A stretch of DNA of 64,000 nt, taken from contig JABJIC010000008.1 of NCBI GenBank assembly GCA_018661465.1, positions 81,545 through 145,544 of the forward strand, in the 5' to 3' direction. Source of the stretch: Gammaproteobacteria bacterium. Its GTDB lineage: Bacteria > Pseudomonadota > Gammaproteobacteria > Pseudomonadales > Pseudohongiellaceae. Of this stretch, positions 11,760 through 20,411 are shown piece after piece (positions within the stretch are counted from its first letter, which is position 1; each line of letters starts with the position of its first letter). Below the pieces are notes generated by a model that did not search any database, was not told the DNA's origin, and worked only from the letters and a program-made list of their open reading frames with translations. A program made the position numbers and the translations under genes.

Positions 11760-12323
11760 ATGCCGTTGCCGGAAGCCACTGAAAGAAAGCACATTCATAC
11801 ACGCGCCATCGAATACACAGGTTATGAAAGAGAAGACGGCTTGTTTGATATTGAAGCCCAAATGACCGATACGAAGACTTATCAATTTAAGAATAACTGG
11901 CGTGGTGATGTAAAAATCGGTGAGCCACTGCACAAAATGTTACTGCGGATTACTATCGACGATAATTTCACTATAAGAGATGTAGTCGCAGCTACCGAAG
12001 CCAGTCCATTTGAAATGTGCCCAAGTATTACACCTGTCTATGCAAAACTGATTGGAATTCAAATGGGCAGAGGCTGGCGTAAGCAGATACGTCAGAGTGT
12101 AGGTGGCGTGCAGGGTTGCACTCATCTGACTGAATTACTCTTCCCTATGGCCACCGTTGCTATGCAGACTATCTGGCCACTACAAAGCCTTAGAAGGAAG
12201 CAGGCTGGGTCGGAAGTTGAAAAATCTGATCGCCGCCCAGGAGTATTGAACACCTGTCACGCATGGTCTTCGGATTCTCCTGTTGTGGAAGAGAATGCAC
12301 CCAAATTCTATACCGGTGACTAA
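11760..12323 (+). CDS. DUF2889 domain protein
   Basis: Protein of unknown function with the DUF2889 fold: N-terminal ERKHIHTRAIEYTGYERED followed by FDIEAQMTDTKTY and a central RITIDDNFTIRDVVAATEASP, then a Cys-rich segment PFEMCPSITP and GVQGCTHLTELLFPMATVA. Such genes are scattered in proteobacteria, often near aromatic or steroid catabolism, but nothing comparable is adjacent here. At 187 residues it is near family size. Convergent with pdsS: the two stops are 8 bp apart. Confidence 0.75.
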   Translation: MPLPEATERKHIHTRAIEYTGYEREDGLFDIEAQMTDTKTYQFKNNWRGDVKIGEPLHKMLLRITIDDNFTIRDVVAATEASPFEMCPSITPVYAKLIGIQMGRGWRKQIRQSVGGVQGCTHLTELLFPMATVAMQTIWPLQSLRRKQAGSEVEKSDRRPGVLNTCHAWSSDSPVVEENAPKFYTGD

Positions 12324-12331
12324 TTCCGCCC

Positions 12332-14515
12332 TTACTTGTAGAAGAGCGGTATCACTACGGTAATAATCACGCCCTCTCGGTCCGTGCGATTTTCCGCTCT
12401 TATCTGCCCGCCATGAAAATCGCTTATCAATCTTGCTATACGCAGCCCCATGCCCAGATGGGGCTGTTTCTGCTTTTCCTGAGGTCTTACGGAGATCATT
12501 GAATCGAACAGGCGATCCTTCATCTCTTCTGGAAGAAATGGCCCCGCATTAGCGACCTTTATAACAGCATGGTCACGCAAGGTTCTGCAGTAGATCGTTA
12601 TAGCCTTGTCCGGGTATGAAAATTCAACCGCATTGGCAATCAGCTTGTCTAATAACTGGGCAATGTACTCGGGCACGCCGTTTATTAGTATTGGCTGTTG
12701 ACCTATATCCAATTCAAATCGTGAATCAGGATACGCCAGTTTGTAACCCTCCACACAACCCGAGAGCGCCTTATTAAGATCGATTTTTTCTTTTTCCGAC
12801 GTCTGTAGCATTTGTTCAAGACGAGTCGCCTCACTCATATTGGTCAAGATCAGATTCAATCGGCTGATTCCCTCTTCGGCTCTTTCAATATAGACCTCGG
12901 ACTCCTTGTTATTCGCTGTGAGTCCCAGGTTCTCTAGAGATGAGCGGACAACTGATACTGGAGTGCGTAGTTCGTGAGATAGCCGTGAAGACATGTTCTC
13001 CAGATAATTTGTATATTGAGTAAGCCTCTCGACAATATTAGAAAAGCTGCGGGAGAGATCGCCAATTTCATCTGAATTTTTGGTGGCAACAATGGTGTTC
13101 TGAACCCGCCCGGTTTCACCAATGATGCCTTCCGCTTCATTTCTCAATGTACGTATACGATTGGATATTCGAGACGCAAACCAGAACAGCCCGAAGGTCA
13201 CCACTAACATCACGGCAAGGATAGTATTGAAGAGCGTTTCCAGCGCTTGATTTCTAAAAGTTCGCAGACCGTTCATGTTTTGGTCCACAACCACGGCCCC
13301 AGCAATTTCACCTTCAGCAACAATTGGGTGAGCAGCTTCCAGCAGACGAGTCTGGGTATCATCTAAAGTCCGGAACTGTGTGAATGCGATGCCCTTAAGC
13401 GCCGAGTCAATATGTGCCCCCTCTCTGGTAATGTCAGAGTAGAGCTCATCAATGAAGTCATTACTTGGCTTGGTAAGAATTTGATAATAAAGCGGGTCGA
13501 GAATATTGTCCTGTACATAGGCCAGATATTTGTTGCCGCTGAACTGACTCTCTTCTTCAGGAAGCGTCAAACCGGTAGCAGACTGGATGTCTCCGGCGGT
13601 CAGCAATACCCGGCCGTTTCTATCTACTACCTGTATTCTGGAGTTATTGTGACCCATGCCAGCGACGATTCTATCGATTTCAGGCGTAGGCAATTGCAGC
13701 GAGCCAAGCCGCTGGGCATCGGCTACTTTGTACGTGGCAATAGCAGTGTTCAGGCGTCTAGTGTCAACATCGTCTACATCGAAGATGGCAAAGCCCAGTC
13801 TATCCCCCAACATATCCATAGGGATCTGCAGCTCAACTTCATAGCCTGAAGATGTCTCGTACCACTGACCGCTTATTCGTTCTTCGTAAACCGGATTTGA
13901 ATAATCCTCTTCTACGTGGAAGGGATAAAGAAACTCTGGTTCATGGGGCGCAATAACATAGCGATTAATTTCAGTGCCGTCTCTTGAAAGCATAGTGACC
14001 TGAAGAAAGTCACTTCGGTGAACACTCAATGCATCGCGGCTTCTATACACCAGTTGATCGTCTTCGACTTTAAAATAGGCGAACAGAGAACCATCGTGTT
14101 CACCAACCATATTAGTAAAACTAATTGTGTCATCTCTGTCGTAGTAGCGTGCAGGATTGATAGCAGTGCGGAGATAGTCATCTCGAGAGTAGGACACTTC
14201 GTATTGCTGATATTCCCCCCAATCTACCAATGAGCCATCGGTTAGGGATAAAGGAGAGTAGACGGGATAAACATAAAGGTCTTGGGAGCGGCGGGCAGGT
14301 CCGTAACTACCCTCATTGAATAATTCGGGCCTTTCATTTAGTGCGGTTGCTAATGCCTGCGCTGTACCGAGTACGGTTTGTTCTTGACCTCGACGCAGAT
14401 ATTCTTCCATCTCCAGAATATATTGATATCCCAACCAAGGAATAACCAGTAGAAAACTGGAAAGGAAAACCAGTTTGAAACGAATTCCAAATGGATTTTT
14501 GAATGGTAGATTCAT
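12332..14515 (-). CDS. pdsS: Sensor histidine kinase, PdsS type (proteobacterial dedicated sortase system)
   Basis: Membrane sensor kinase of 727 residues. TM1 lies at about 13-32; a very large periplasmic domain (about 33-425) contains FAYFKVEDDQLVYRS and an ELQIPMDMLGDRLGFAIFD stretch. TM2 (about 428-447) is followed by HAMP, the dimerisation motif LSHELRTPVSVV with phospho-acceptor His514, an N-box around LDKLIANAVEFS (Asn628) and the G2 box HLGMGLRIA. The size, large sensor domain, and pairing with this RR and the PdsO-like gene match the family co-occurring with the variant class GN sortase of marine proteobacteria. No sortase or VIT/VWA substrate gene is next to it. It starts 8 bp after the pdsR stop, so the two are co-transcribed. 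Confidence 0.78.
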   Translation of the reverse strand: MNLPFKNPFGIRFKLVFLSSFLLVIPWLGYQYILEMEEYLRRGQEQTVLGTAQALATALNERPELFNEGSYGPARRSQDLYVYPVYSPLSLTDGSLVDWGEYQQYEVSYSRDDYLRTAINPARYYDRDDTISFTNMVGEHDGSLFAYFKVEDDQLVYRSRDALSVHRSDFLQVTMLSRDGTEINRYVIAPHEPEFLYPFHVEEDYSNPVYEERISGQWYETSSGYEVELQIPMDMLGDRLGFAIFDVDDVDTRRLNTAIATYKVADAQRLGSLQLPTPEIDRIVAGMGHNNSRIQVVDRNGRVLLTAGDIQSATGLTLPEEESQFSGNKYLAYVQDNILDPLYYQILTKPSNDFIDELYSDITREGAHIDSALKGIAFTQFRTLDDTQTRLLEAAHPIVAEGEIAGAVVVDQNMNGLRTFRNQALETLFNTILAVMLVVTFGLFWFASRISNRIRTLRNEAEGIIGETGRVQNTIVATKNSDEIGDLSRSFSNIVERLTQYTNYLENMSSRLSHELRTPVSVVRSSLENLGLTANNKESEVYIERAEEGISRLNLILTNMSEATRLEQMLQTSEKEKIDLNKALSGCVEGYKLAYPDSRFELDIGQQPILINGVPEYIAQLLDKLIANAVEFSYPDKAITIYCRTLRDHAVIKVANAGPFLPEEMKDRLFDSMISVRPQEKQKQPHLGMGLRIARLISDFHGGQIRAENRTDREGVIITVVIPLFYK

Positions 14516-14523
14516 TTAATTTA

Positions 14524-15231
14524 TTAGCTATCACTTTCAGGAATTATGTTCCATCGGTAACCCATGCCATACACTGTTTCAATGCAGTCAAATTCGGCAT
14601 CGGCCTGCATAAATTTTTTACGTATTCTTTTCACGTGAGATGTAATGGTGCTGCCATCTACAAATATTTTTGATTCTTGCATCAACACTTGTCGGCTCTT
14701 TACATGCCCAGGAAATTTTGCCAAAGCATGAACCATCCAAAACTCCGTGACAGTCAAAGGCACAGCTTGGCCATCCCATTGAATTGTTAGACGGCCTATG
14801 TCCAGAGAGAGTTTCCCCCTTTGTATCATGTTCTCCGGCGATGGAGGCTGATCAATTACATCGAGGCGTCTGAATAGCGCCGCTATTCGTGCGGTCAGAT
14901 GGGGAAGACTAATGTCCTTGGTGAGATAGTCATCTGCTCCCATACGCAGCCCGCTCACCGTGTCGAAATCATTGTCTCTGGCTGTCAGGAAAATAATTGG
15001 CAAGGTGTCAGACAGGGAGCGTAATGCCTGGCATAGAGTAAACCCCCCATCTATCTCATTCTCCAAACCAATATCGATGATCGCCAAATTCGGTAGGCGA
15101 ATATCAAACGCCGCCATGGCGTCCTTCCTATTCGCATAGGTCAGAACTTCATAGCCCTGCATGCGCAATACATCGGCATAGTTTTCACGGATTGCCGCTT
15201 CATCTTCTACGATCGCTATTCTTCTACTCAT
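14524..15231 (-). CDS. pdsR: Response regulator, PdsR type (OmpR-like)
   Basis: Two-domain transcription factor of 235 residues. Receiver domain (1-125): acidic pocket Glu9-Asp10-Glu11 region in IVEDEAAIREN, phospho-acceptor Asp53 in NLAIIDIGLEN, switch Thr in IIFLTARD and the invariant Lys in DDYLTKDIS. The C-terminal winged helix resembles OmpR/PhoB proteins (TVTEFWMVHALAKFPGHV, HVKRIRKKF, ETVYGMGYRW). It is the first gene of the pdsR-pdsS unit, divergent from pdsO. The likely promoter lies in 15232-15603. Confidence 0.85.
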   Translation of the reverse strand: MSRRIAIVEDEAAIRENYADVLRMQGYEVLTYANRKDAMAAFDIRLPNLAIIDIGLENEIDGGFTLCQALRSLSDTLPIIFLTARDNDFDTVSGLRMGADDYLTKDISLPHLTARIAALFRRLDVIDQPPSPENMIQRGKLSLDIGRLTIQWDGQAVPLTVTEFWMVHALAKFPGHVKSRQVLMQESKIFVDGSTITSHVKRIRKKFMQADAEFDCIETVYGMGYRWNIIPESDS

Positions 15232-15603
15232 ATCTCTCTATCTATCTGTCTATCCACCTTTCTACCTATCTGAAAAAGGGGTAGGAGGCTCAAAGACCCT
15301 GTCTGTCTGGATTTACGGCGACTATACCGGAATTATGAGGGGAATCAGAGCCGGCACAGCCCAAGTGATGCGATTGCCATCATTCTGCCATATTTAATCA
15401 GCAGATGGCCTTAATCAGCGCCCTGTAGAGCAATATAGTTGCTGTTTAATGAGCTCACTGAAAGATCAAACAGGAAAAGATCAACCAGGACAGAAGGCAG
15501 ACTTCAAATCTGTTTTCTGCTTTTTCAGATTAGACATCATTTGACGGTAATTTATTCAATCTACTACTTAATCTACTATTCAATTTACAACAGGATTCAC
15601 AAA
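15232..15603. other. Divergent promoter region pdsR/pdsO
   Basis: 372-bp spacer between divergently transcribed pdsR and pdsO. It carries a pyrimidine-rich stretch of imperfect TCTA/TCTG tetramers at about 15232-15275, a short direct repeat (GATCAAACAGGA and GATCAACCAGGA) at about 15465-15490, and an AT-rich run before pdsO. It is too short to contain a sortase gene. No clear promoter consensus can be assigned. Confidence 0.5.
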
Positions 15604-16374
15604 ATGTTCAAAAAAATTCCCCTTCTACTCGTATTCAGTCTTGCTGCCAGCAGCTCTTTCGCCGATCAGCAACGGGCCAGCTATCAAAATCCACCCTCCA
15701 CCGAAGAAACGGCTGGCGCCCTCAGTGGCGCCGTCTTGGGTGGGCTAGCAGGCGGCCCTCCGGGCTTCATTGTCGGTAGCGTCGTAGGCGTTCTGTTTGG
15801 TGAAGGCTGGCGTGCCAAGAAAGATGTTGGCGACCTTCGTGCAGACCTCTACACCAATCAATTGGAGTTGATCGCACTTAGAGAAGAAGCTCAATCCACT
15901 CGGAGAAATTTTGAATTGGCTCAACAAGAGCTGAATGAAATGCGCAGTGCCGCCAGAGTGATTCCCGCAAATCTCGAAATTTCCAATGCTGCGTGTTGTG
16001 ACAATACTGTTATCTCTCTGCATTTTCGAAGCGGCTCCAGCTCAATCGAATCTCAATATGAAGAGCAGATGCAAGGTCTGGTAAATATTGCGAAGCAAAT
16101 GGATAACCCAAGAATTGAAATTACCGGATACGCCGATCGCAATGGTGACAATGACAAGAACCTTCTATTGTCACGAGATCGCTCAGGAAAAGTAAAACAG
16201 TTTTTCAATAGAATGGGTGTTCAAAATTCGAATATTCAAACTGTAGCCTACGGTGAAACGAATCCATTGAATGAAATTCAGAGCCTGGAAACAGATTTTT
16301 TCGATCGCCGTGTAATGGTTAGATTGAGAGACGCAAACAAGCAAATGCTGACTCAGTCTCCGGATGGTGAATAG
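15604..16374 (+). CDS. pdsO: Sortase-associated OmpA-like protein PdsO
   Basis: Envelope protein of 256 residues with signal peptide MFKKIPLLLVFSLAAS...SFA. Next comes a glycine-zipper segment (GALSGAVLGGLAGGPPG and GSVVGVLFGEGW, about 35-65), a coiled-coil stretch (ADLYTNQLELIALREEAQS) and a C-terminal OmpA-like peptidoglycan-binding domain (about 130-245: ISLHFRSGSSSIE, EITGYADRNGD, LSRDRSGKVKQFF, FFDRRVMVRLR). The layout matches the PdsO family linked to the proteobacterial sortase system. The frame is open to 15439, but the signal peptide and AGGA upstream identify ATG 15604 as the start. It is divergent from pdsR, which suggests control by that system. Confidence 0.8.
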   Translation: MFKKIPLLLVFSLAASSSFADQQRASYQNPPSTEETAGALSGAVLGGLAGGPPGFIVGSVVGVLFGEGWRAKKDVGDLRADLYTNQLELIALREEAQSTRRNFELAQQELNEMRSAARVIPANLEISNAACCDNTVISLHFRSGSSSIESQYEEQMQGLVNIAKQMDNPRIEITGYADRNGDNDKNLLLSRDRSGKVKQFFNRMGVQNSNIQTVAYGETNPLNEIQSLETDFFDRRVMVRLRDANKQMLTQSPDGE

Positions 16375-16407
16375 GTCGTACTAAGAAATAGTGACGGAGT
16401 TAATAAT

Positions 16408-17067
16408 ATGAAAGACATCAGGCTAGTCATCGGTAACAAGAATTATTCTTCCTGGTCTTTATGCCCCTGGCTCTTGTTGAAAATGTTCGATGTGGACTTC
16501 GAAGAAATCCAGATAGCACTCTATCAGGATAATACTGCAGAGAAACTTGGACCCTACTCTCCGTCTCTAAAAGTACCTGTGCTGCTTCACAAGGAAGTTA
16601 CCGTTTGGGATTCGCTGTCGATCTGTGAGTTTATTTCTGAAGAGTTTATTAGCGGGGCTGGTTGGCCGGTTGGTTCAAAAAGACGAGCAAGTGCCAGATC
16701 AGCCAGTTCCGAGATTCATTCGGAGTTTCCAAGATTGAAAGAGGAATGGCCAATGAATTGTAAGGCTTCCTGGAAATTGAAACCATCGGATGAATTGCGC
16801 AACGAGATTGCAAGAATCGATGCAATCTGGAGTTGTTGTCGTCGGCGCTTTGGCGAAAACGGCAACTACCTCTACGGAAGATTCTCGATAGCAGATTGTA
16901 TGTTCGCCCCCGCTGCCGTTTGTCTCGACACCTATGGTGCAGAGCTCAGCAATGAGGCGAACGCCTACTTACAAACCTTACTTGATAATCCTTTTGTCCA
17001 AAAATGGATCTCGCTGGGTCGCAGGGAGCAGGAAGCTCTGTCCATAGCCTACGCCAGCAACGCCTGA
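16408..17067 (+). CDS. Glutathione S-transferase family protein
   Basis: Cytosolic GST-like protein of 219 residues. The thioredoxin-like N-terminal half begins RLVIGNKNYSSWSLCPWLLL; the usual Arg before Pro in this subfamily is Cys here, giving a possible cysteine-type active site beside Ser residues. The glutathione-binding segment VPVLLHKEVTVWDSLSICEF contains the cis-Pro and the DS pair. The all-helical C-terminal half (about 90-215) includes LYGRFSIADCMFAPA, the N-capping GST motif. The substrate is unknown. Located 33 bp after pdsO on the same strand, perhaps cotranscribed; a terminator-like hairpin follows. Confidence 0.85.
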   Translation: MKDIRLVIGNKNYSSWSLCPWLLLKMFDVDFEEIQIALYQDNTAEKLGPYSPSLKVPVLLHKEVTVWDSLSICEFISEEFISGAGWPVGSKRRASARSASSEIHSEFPRLKEEWPMNCKASWKLKPSDELRNEIARIDAIWSCCRRRFGENGNYLYGRFSIADCMFAPAAVCLDTYGAELSNEANAYLQTLLDNPFVQKWISLGRREQEALSIAYASNA

Positions 17068-17075
17068 CCATGCCC

Positions 17076-17120
17076 AAGGTCCATGATCACCGGAGCCATC
17101 CGGTGGTCGTGGGCCACCTT
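17076..17120 (+). terminator. Hairpin downstream of the GST gene
   Basis: Long imperfect stem-loop: left arm AAGGTCCATGATCACCGG, loop AGCCAT, right arm CCGGTGGTCGTGGGCCACCTT (21 bases, shown only by its ends CCGGTGG and CCACCTT in pairing). A weak pyrimidine run follows. It begins 9 bp after the GST stop and is a plausible terminator, though the U-tract is poor. Confidence 0.55.
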
Positions 17121-17237
17121 CTTATTTCCTGCCCTCGCCTCTACTCAACTCCACTTACCCGATCTTCTCAATAGACTCAAAAAGTGCTGCAAGCGGACGA
17201 TAAATCTACCTGAGACCTAGGATTTTAGGGAGTTTAC

Positions 17238-17777
17238 GTGTCGGCAAAGGAAGTCATTCAATTTTGGTTCGATGATATTGAACCCAAGCAGCGCTTCGTC
17301 AAGGATTTGGAATTCGATGAGCTGATTCGTTCAAAATTCGCCCAAGTTCACAATCAAGCTCATCAGGGTCTGCTCTATTCCTGGCGCGAACACCCATTAG
17401 ATGCTCTTGCAGAAATCATCGTTCTCGATCAGTTTTCTCGAAACCTGTTTCGAGATGAGGCGGCGGCATTTGCATCGGATACCCTTGCCCTGATACTGGC
17501 TCAAGAGGCCGTGCGCCGAAAATTCGATGCTGATCTCAATACCACCCAGAAGTCATTTCTCTATATGCCATTCATGCACAGCGAGTCAGCAGAGATTCAC
17601 GAGATCGCATTGTTTCTATTTGACCAGCCCGGGCTTGAAGATAACTTTAATTATGAAGTGAGACACAAGGAGATAATCGATCGGTTCGGCCGATACCCCC
17701 ACCGCAATATTATTCTGGGCAGGGAATCGACTGAAGAAGAGAGAGAGTTTCTTAAGCAGCCAGGATCATCGTTCTGA
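17238..17777 (+). CDS. DUF924 family protein
   Basis: Cytoplasmic helical protein of 179 residues with the signature of the DUF924 (TPR-like) family: EVIQFWFDDIEPKQRF at the N-terminus, ALAEIIVLDQFSRNLFRD in the middle, FLYMPFMHSES and RYPHRNIILGR near the end. No catalytic function is established for the family. GTG start at 17238 with GGGAG upstream. It converges with aroG, with 25 bp between stops. Confidence 0.87.
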   Translation: MSAKEVIQFWFDDIEPKQRFVKDLEFDELIRSKFAQVHNQAHQGLLYSWREHPLDALAEIIVLDQFSRNLFRDEAAAFASDTLALILAQEAVRRKFDADLNTTQKSFLYMPFMHSESAEIHEIALFLFDQPGLEDNFNYEVRHKEIIDRFGRYPHRNIILGRESTEEEREFLKQPGSSF

Positions 17778-17802
17778 AATCCTGACAGGGCAATACGCAA
17801 GC

Positions 17803-18867
17803 CTATCGGGCTTGCAAAGCATCCTTCACTTTAGCAGCCATATCTCGAATTGCCTGTTCGGTTGTCTCCCAATCCATGCAGGCATCAGTTACAGACACTC
17901 CGTATTGCAGATCAGACAAATCTTTTGGAATTGATTGATTGCCTGCATTGATATTACTTTCCAGCATTGCTCCGATGATCGACTTGTTACCTTCGAGAAT
18001 TTGATGGCTCATGTCTTTCAATACCAGTGGCTGAGCGTCATGGTCCTTATTAGAATTCGCATGACTGCAATCGATCATGATATTGCTACTTACACCGCCA
18101 TCTTCCAGAGCTTTTTCACATTGAGCGACATGAACCGAATCGTAGTTTGGTCCATTGCTGCCACCGCGCAGTACAACGTGCGCATAGGGATTACCTTTTG
18201 TAGTAACAACTGAAACCTGACCCTCACCATTAATTCCAAGAAAACGATGGGGAGAAGAGACTGACTGCATGGCATTGATAGCCACCATCAAGCCGCCATC
18301 TGTTCCGTTCTTAAAACCAACCGGAGAAGATAAACCGGAAGACATTTCTCTATGGGTTTGAGATTCTGTAGTGCGCGCGCCGATAGCAGACCAGGCGATG
18401 ACATCCTGAAGATATTGAGGTGAAATTGGATCAAGTGCCTCAGACGAAGTTGGCAAACCAAGTTCAGCAATATCCAATAGTAACTTTCTGCCTACTCGCA
18501 AACCCTTCTCAATTCTAAATGAATCATCCATGTCAGGATCGTTAACTAGCCCCTTCCAACCAATTGATGTTCTTGGTTTCTCGAAATAGACACGCATTAC
18601 TATATATAATGTGTCTTGAACTTCTTCGGCCAAAACTTTTAGTCGCTTGGCATATTCCATGGCTGCATCGGTATCGTGGATCGAACAAGGGCCAACAACG
18701 ATAAAGAGACGGGAGTCCTTTCTATCGAGGATAGAGAAAACAGTGTTTCGCGCGCGCTGAACAGATTCCAGCGCAGCGCCTTGCAGAGGCAATTCGGATT
18801 TTAATTGCTCTGGTGTGATTAAGGCTTCATTTGAAGCAATATTTAAGTTGTCAGTTGCGACCGACAT
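17803..18867 (-). CDS. aroG: 3-deoxy-7-phosphoheptulonate synthase (class I, AroF/G/H type)
   Basis: First enzyme of the shikimate pathway, condensing phosphoenolpyruvate and erythrose-4-phosphate. Conserved segments: FIVVGPCSIHDTDAAMEYAKRL, MRVYFEKPRTSIGWKGL, GARTTESQTHREMSSGLS, VLRGGSNGPNYDS, MIDCSHANSNKDH and the terminal SVTDACMDWE. Start chosen at ATG 18867 (354 residues, E. coli AroG 350) because GGAAG precedes it; the frame extends to 18927 without support. Which aromatic amino acid feeds back on it cannot be told here, so the symbol is generic. It diverges from the M14 peptidase gene. Confidence 0.93.
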   Translation of the reverse strand: MSVATDNLNIASNEALITPEQLKSELPLQGAALESVQRARNTVFSILDRKDSRLFIVVGPCSIHDTDAAMEYAKRLKVLAEEVQDTLYIVMRVYFEKPRTSIGWKGLVNDPDMDDSFRIEKGLRVGRKLLLDIAELGLPTSSEALDPISPQYLQDVIAWSAIGARTTESQTHREMSSGLSSPVGFKNGTDGGLMVAINAMQSVSSPHRFLGINGEGQVSVVTTKGNPYAHVVLRGGSNGPNYDSVHVAQCEKALEDGGVSSNIMIDCSHANSNKDHDAQPLVLKDMSHQILEGNKSIIGAMLESNINAGNQSIPKDLSDLQYGVSVTDACMDWETTEQAIRDMAAKVKDALQAR

Positions 18868-18986
18868 AGTGCTACTTCCGCTATAAAAAAAGGGCCGCAA
18901 TGATACCAGATACCCGATAGCAGACAACCGTAAATTTAATCGGCTAAAATCAGTCTGCGTACAAACTCGTAGTAGAAGGGGATTAA

Positions 18987-20150
18987 GTGCAAATTAGTCA
19001 ACAATTCGATAGCGGCAATATAGATGTAATTGCTTGCGAGCAGGCTTCTGATATTCGGCTGGAGATTCGCAAGGATTTTGAGTCAGAATTCTATCAATGG
19101 TTCTACTTTCGATTAACTGGGGCCAAAAATACCGAGTGCACTATCAAGATTCTCAATGCTGGCGGTGCCGCTTACCCGGGAGGCTTTGAGAACTATCGCA
19201 TCTGTTACTCCTACGACAGAGAGAATTGGCTGCGCCACTCAACGAGTCTGGACGGCGAAATTCTAATCATCAAATTCACACCAGAGCAGGATTCAATTTA
19301 TTTTTCCTATTTTGCTCCCTACTCCATGGAGCGACATGCAGATCTGATAGCCAGGTCTTTGCAGTCACCGAGATGTTCTCATCAACTATTGGGTAAAACT
19401 CTGGATGGACAGGATTTGGATTTACTCAAAGTATCGCTGACAGATGGAAGTCTAGAGGATATGGAGAGTGTGGAAAGCGTGGAAAAAAAGAATTGCTGGC
19501 TGATCGCTCGGCAACACCCGGGAGAAACTATGGCTCAGTGGTGGATGGAAGGTTGTCTTGAACGCCTGCTGGATGAGAGCAATGAGCAAAGTAGATCACT
19601 GCTAACTAAATGTAATGTATTTCTTGTACCCAATATGAATCCTGATGGCAGCCTCCGAGGTCATCTACGAACAAATGCTGCCGGGAGAAACTTGAATCGG
19701 GAATGGGCCGAGCCAAGTTTAGAGACTAGCCCTGAAGTTTTTCTGGTTAAACGAGCGATGGACGAATGCGGTGTAGATTTTTTTCTTGATGTACACGGAG
19801 ACGAAACCATCCCCTATTGTTTTATCGCGGGAGCGGAAGGTTTGTCAGATTGGAATCAGAACAGGCAAGAGCAACTGGATTTTTATAAAGGCAAACTTGC
19901 CGAACTAAATTCTGATTTTCAAACCAAAGAAGGGTATCCGGCAAAACGCCCCGGTCAGGCGAATCTCACCATGAGTACGGCGCAGACTGGTCAGAACCAT
20001 GGCTGTTTGGTGATGACTCTGGAAATGCCTTTTAAGGATACCGCAGCAACACCGGATGAAAAATTTGGCTGGTCTCCAGCGAGGAGCAAACGATTGGCTC
20101 ACTCCTGCCTGGATACTTTGTCACTCTATCTGGACAGTGGTTTGCTGTAG
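18987..20150 (+). CDS. M14-family cytosolic carboxypeptidase-like protein
   Basis: Zinc metallopeptidase-like protein of 387 residues, without signal peptide. An N-terminal beta domain (about 1-120, WFYFRLTGAKN, YFSYFAPYS) precedes the M14 domain, as in the cytosolic carboxypeptidase (CCP6-like) subfamily. Zinc-site motifs are IARQHPGETMAQWWMEG (His, Glu) and FFLDVHGDE (His); substrate binding is suggested by NPDG and TNAAGRNLNREW. Bacterial members are candidates for removing C-terminal glutamates or processing peptidoglycan-like peptides; the substrate here is unknown. The start is GTG at 18987 with AGAAGGGG upstream. Confidence 0.87.
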   Translation: MQISQQFDSGNIDVIACEQASDIRLEIRKDFESEFYQWFYFRLTGAKNTECTIKILNAGGAAYPGGFENYRICYSYDRENWLRHSTSLDGEILIIKFTPEQDSIYFSYFAPYSMERHADLIARSLQSPRCSHQLLGKTLDGQDLDLLKVSLTDGSLEDMESVESVEKKNCWLIARQHPGETMAQWWMEGCLERLLDESNEQSRSLLTKCNVFLVPNMNPDGSLRGHLRTNAAGRNLNREWAEPSLETSPEVFLVKRAMDECGVDFFLDVHGDETIPYCFIAGAEGLSDWNQNRQEQLDFYKGKLAELNSDFQTKEGYPAKRPGQANLTMSTAQTGQNHGCLVMTLEMPFKDTAATPDEKFGWSPARSKRLAHSCLDTLSLYLDSGLL

Positions 20151-20277
20151 TTACAGTTTCTTTAAATAAGTAAGGTCAATCTGTAACGAGATGGCGCTAT
20201 AGAACGTCTAATTGAAACAGACACTAGCTCAACTAATAGTCGAGTAGGGGCGACCTGTCGCAAAACTCGGGTTTCGT

Positions 20278-20306
20278 TTGTCACTTTTGGTTACACTGTG
20301 TAGAAT
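20278..20306 (+). promoter_or_regulatory. Sigma-70 type promoter of tolC
   Basis: TTGTCA at 20278-20283 and TAGAAT at 20301-20306 are separated by exactly 17 bp. This leaves a leader of about 100 nt before the tolC ATG at 20412. Confidence 0.65.
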
Positions 20307-20411
20307 GCCGTCGTGCTTCTAAATCACCAGCCGAAATACTATCTATAGTGTCACCCAAGCCACAGCTCATCATGGTTTTACAAATAAGCGTTAAAGAATA
20401 GGTCACAGATT

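Noticed and set aside
15439..15603. Upstream extension of PdsO
   Set aside because: It would bury the signal peptide behind 55 residues and lacks a ribosome site.
11195..20411. Sortase or VIT/VWA gene hidden near pdsS
   Set aside because: Every long frame is accounted for by other families and no TLxTC motif was seen.
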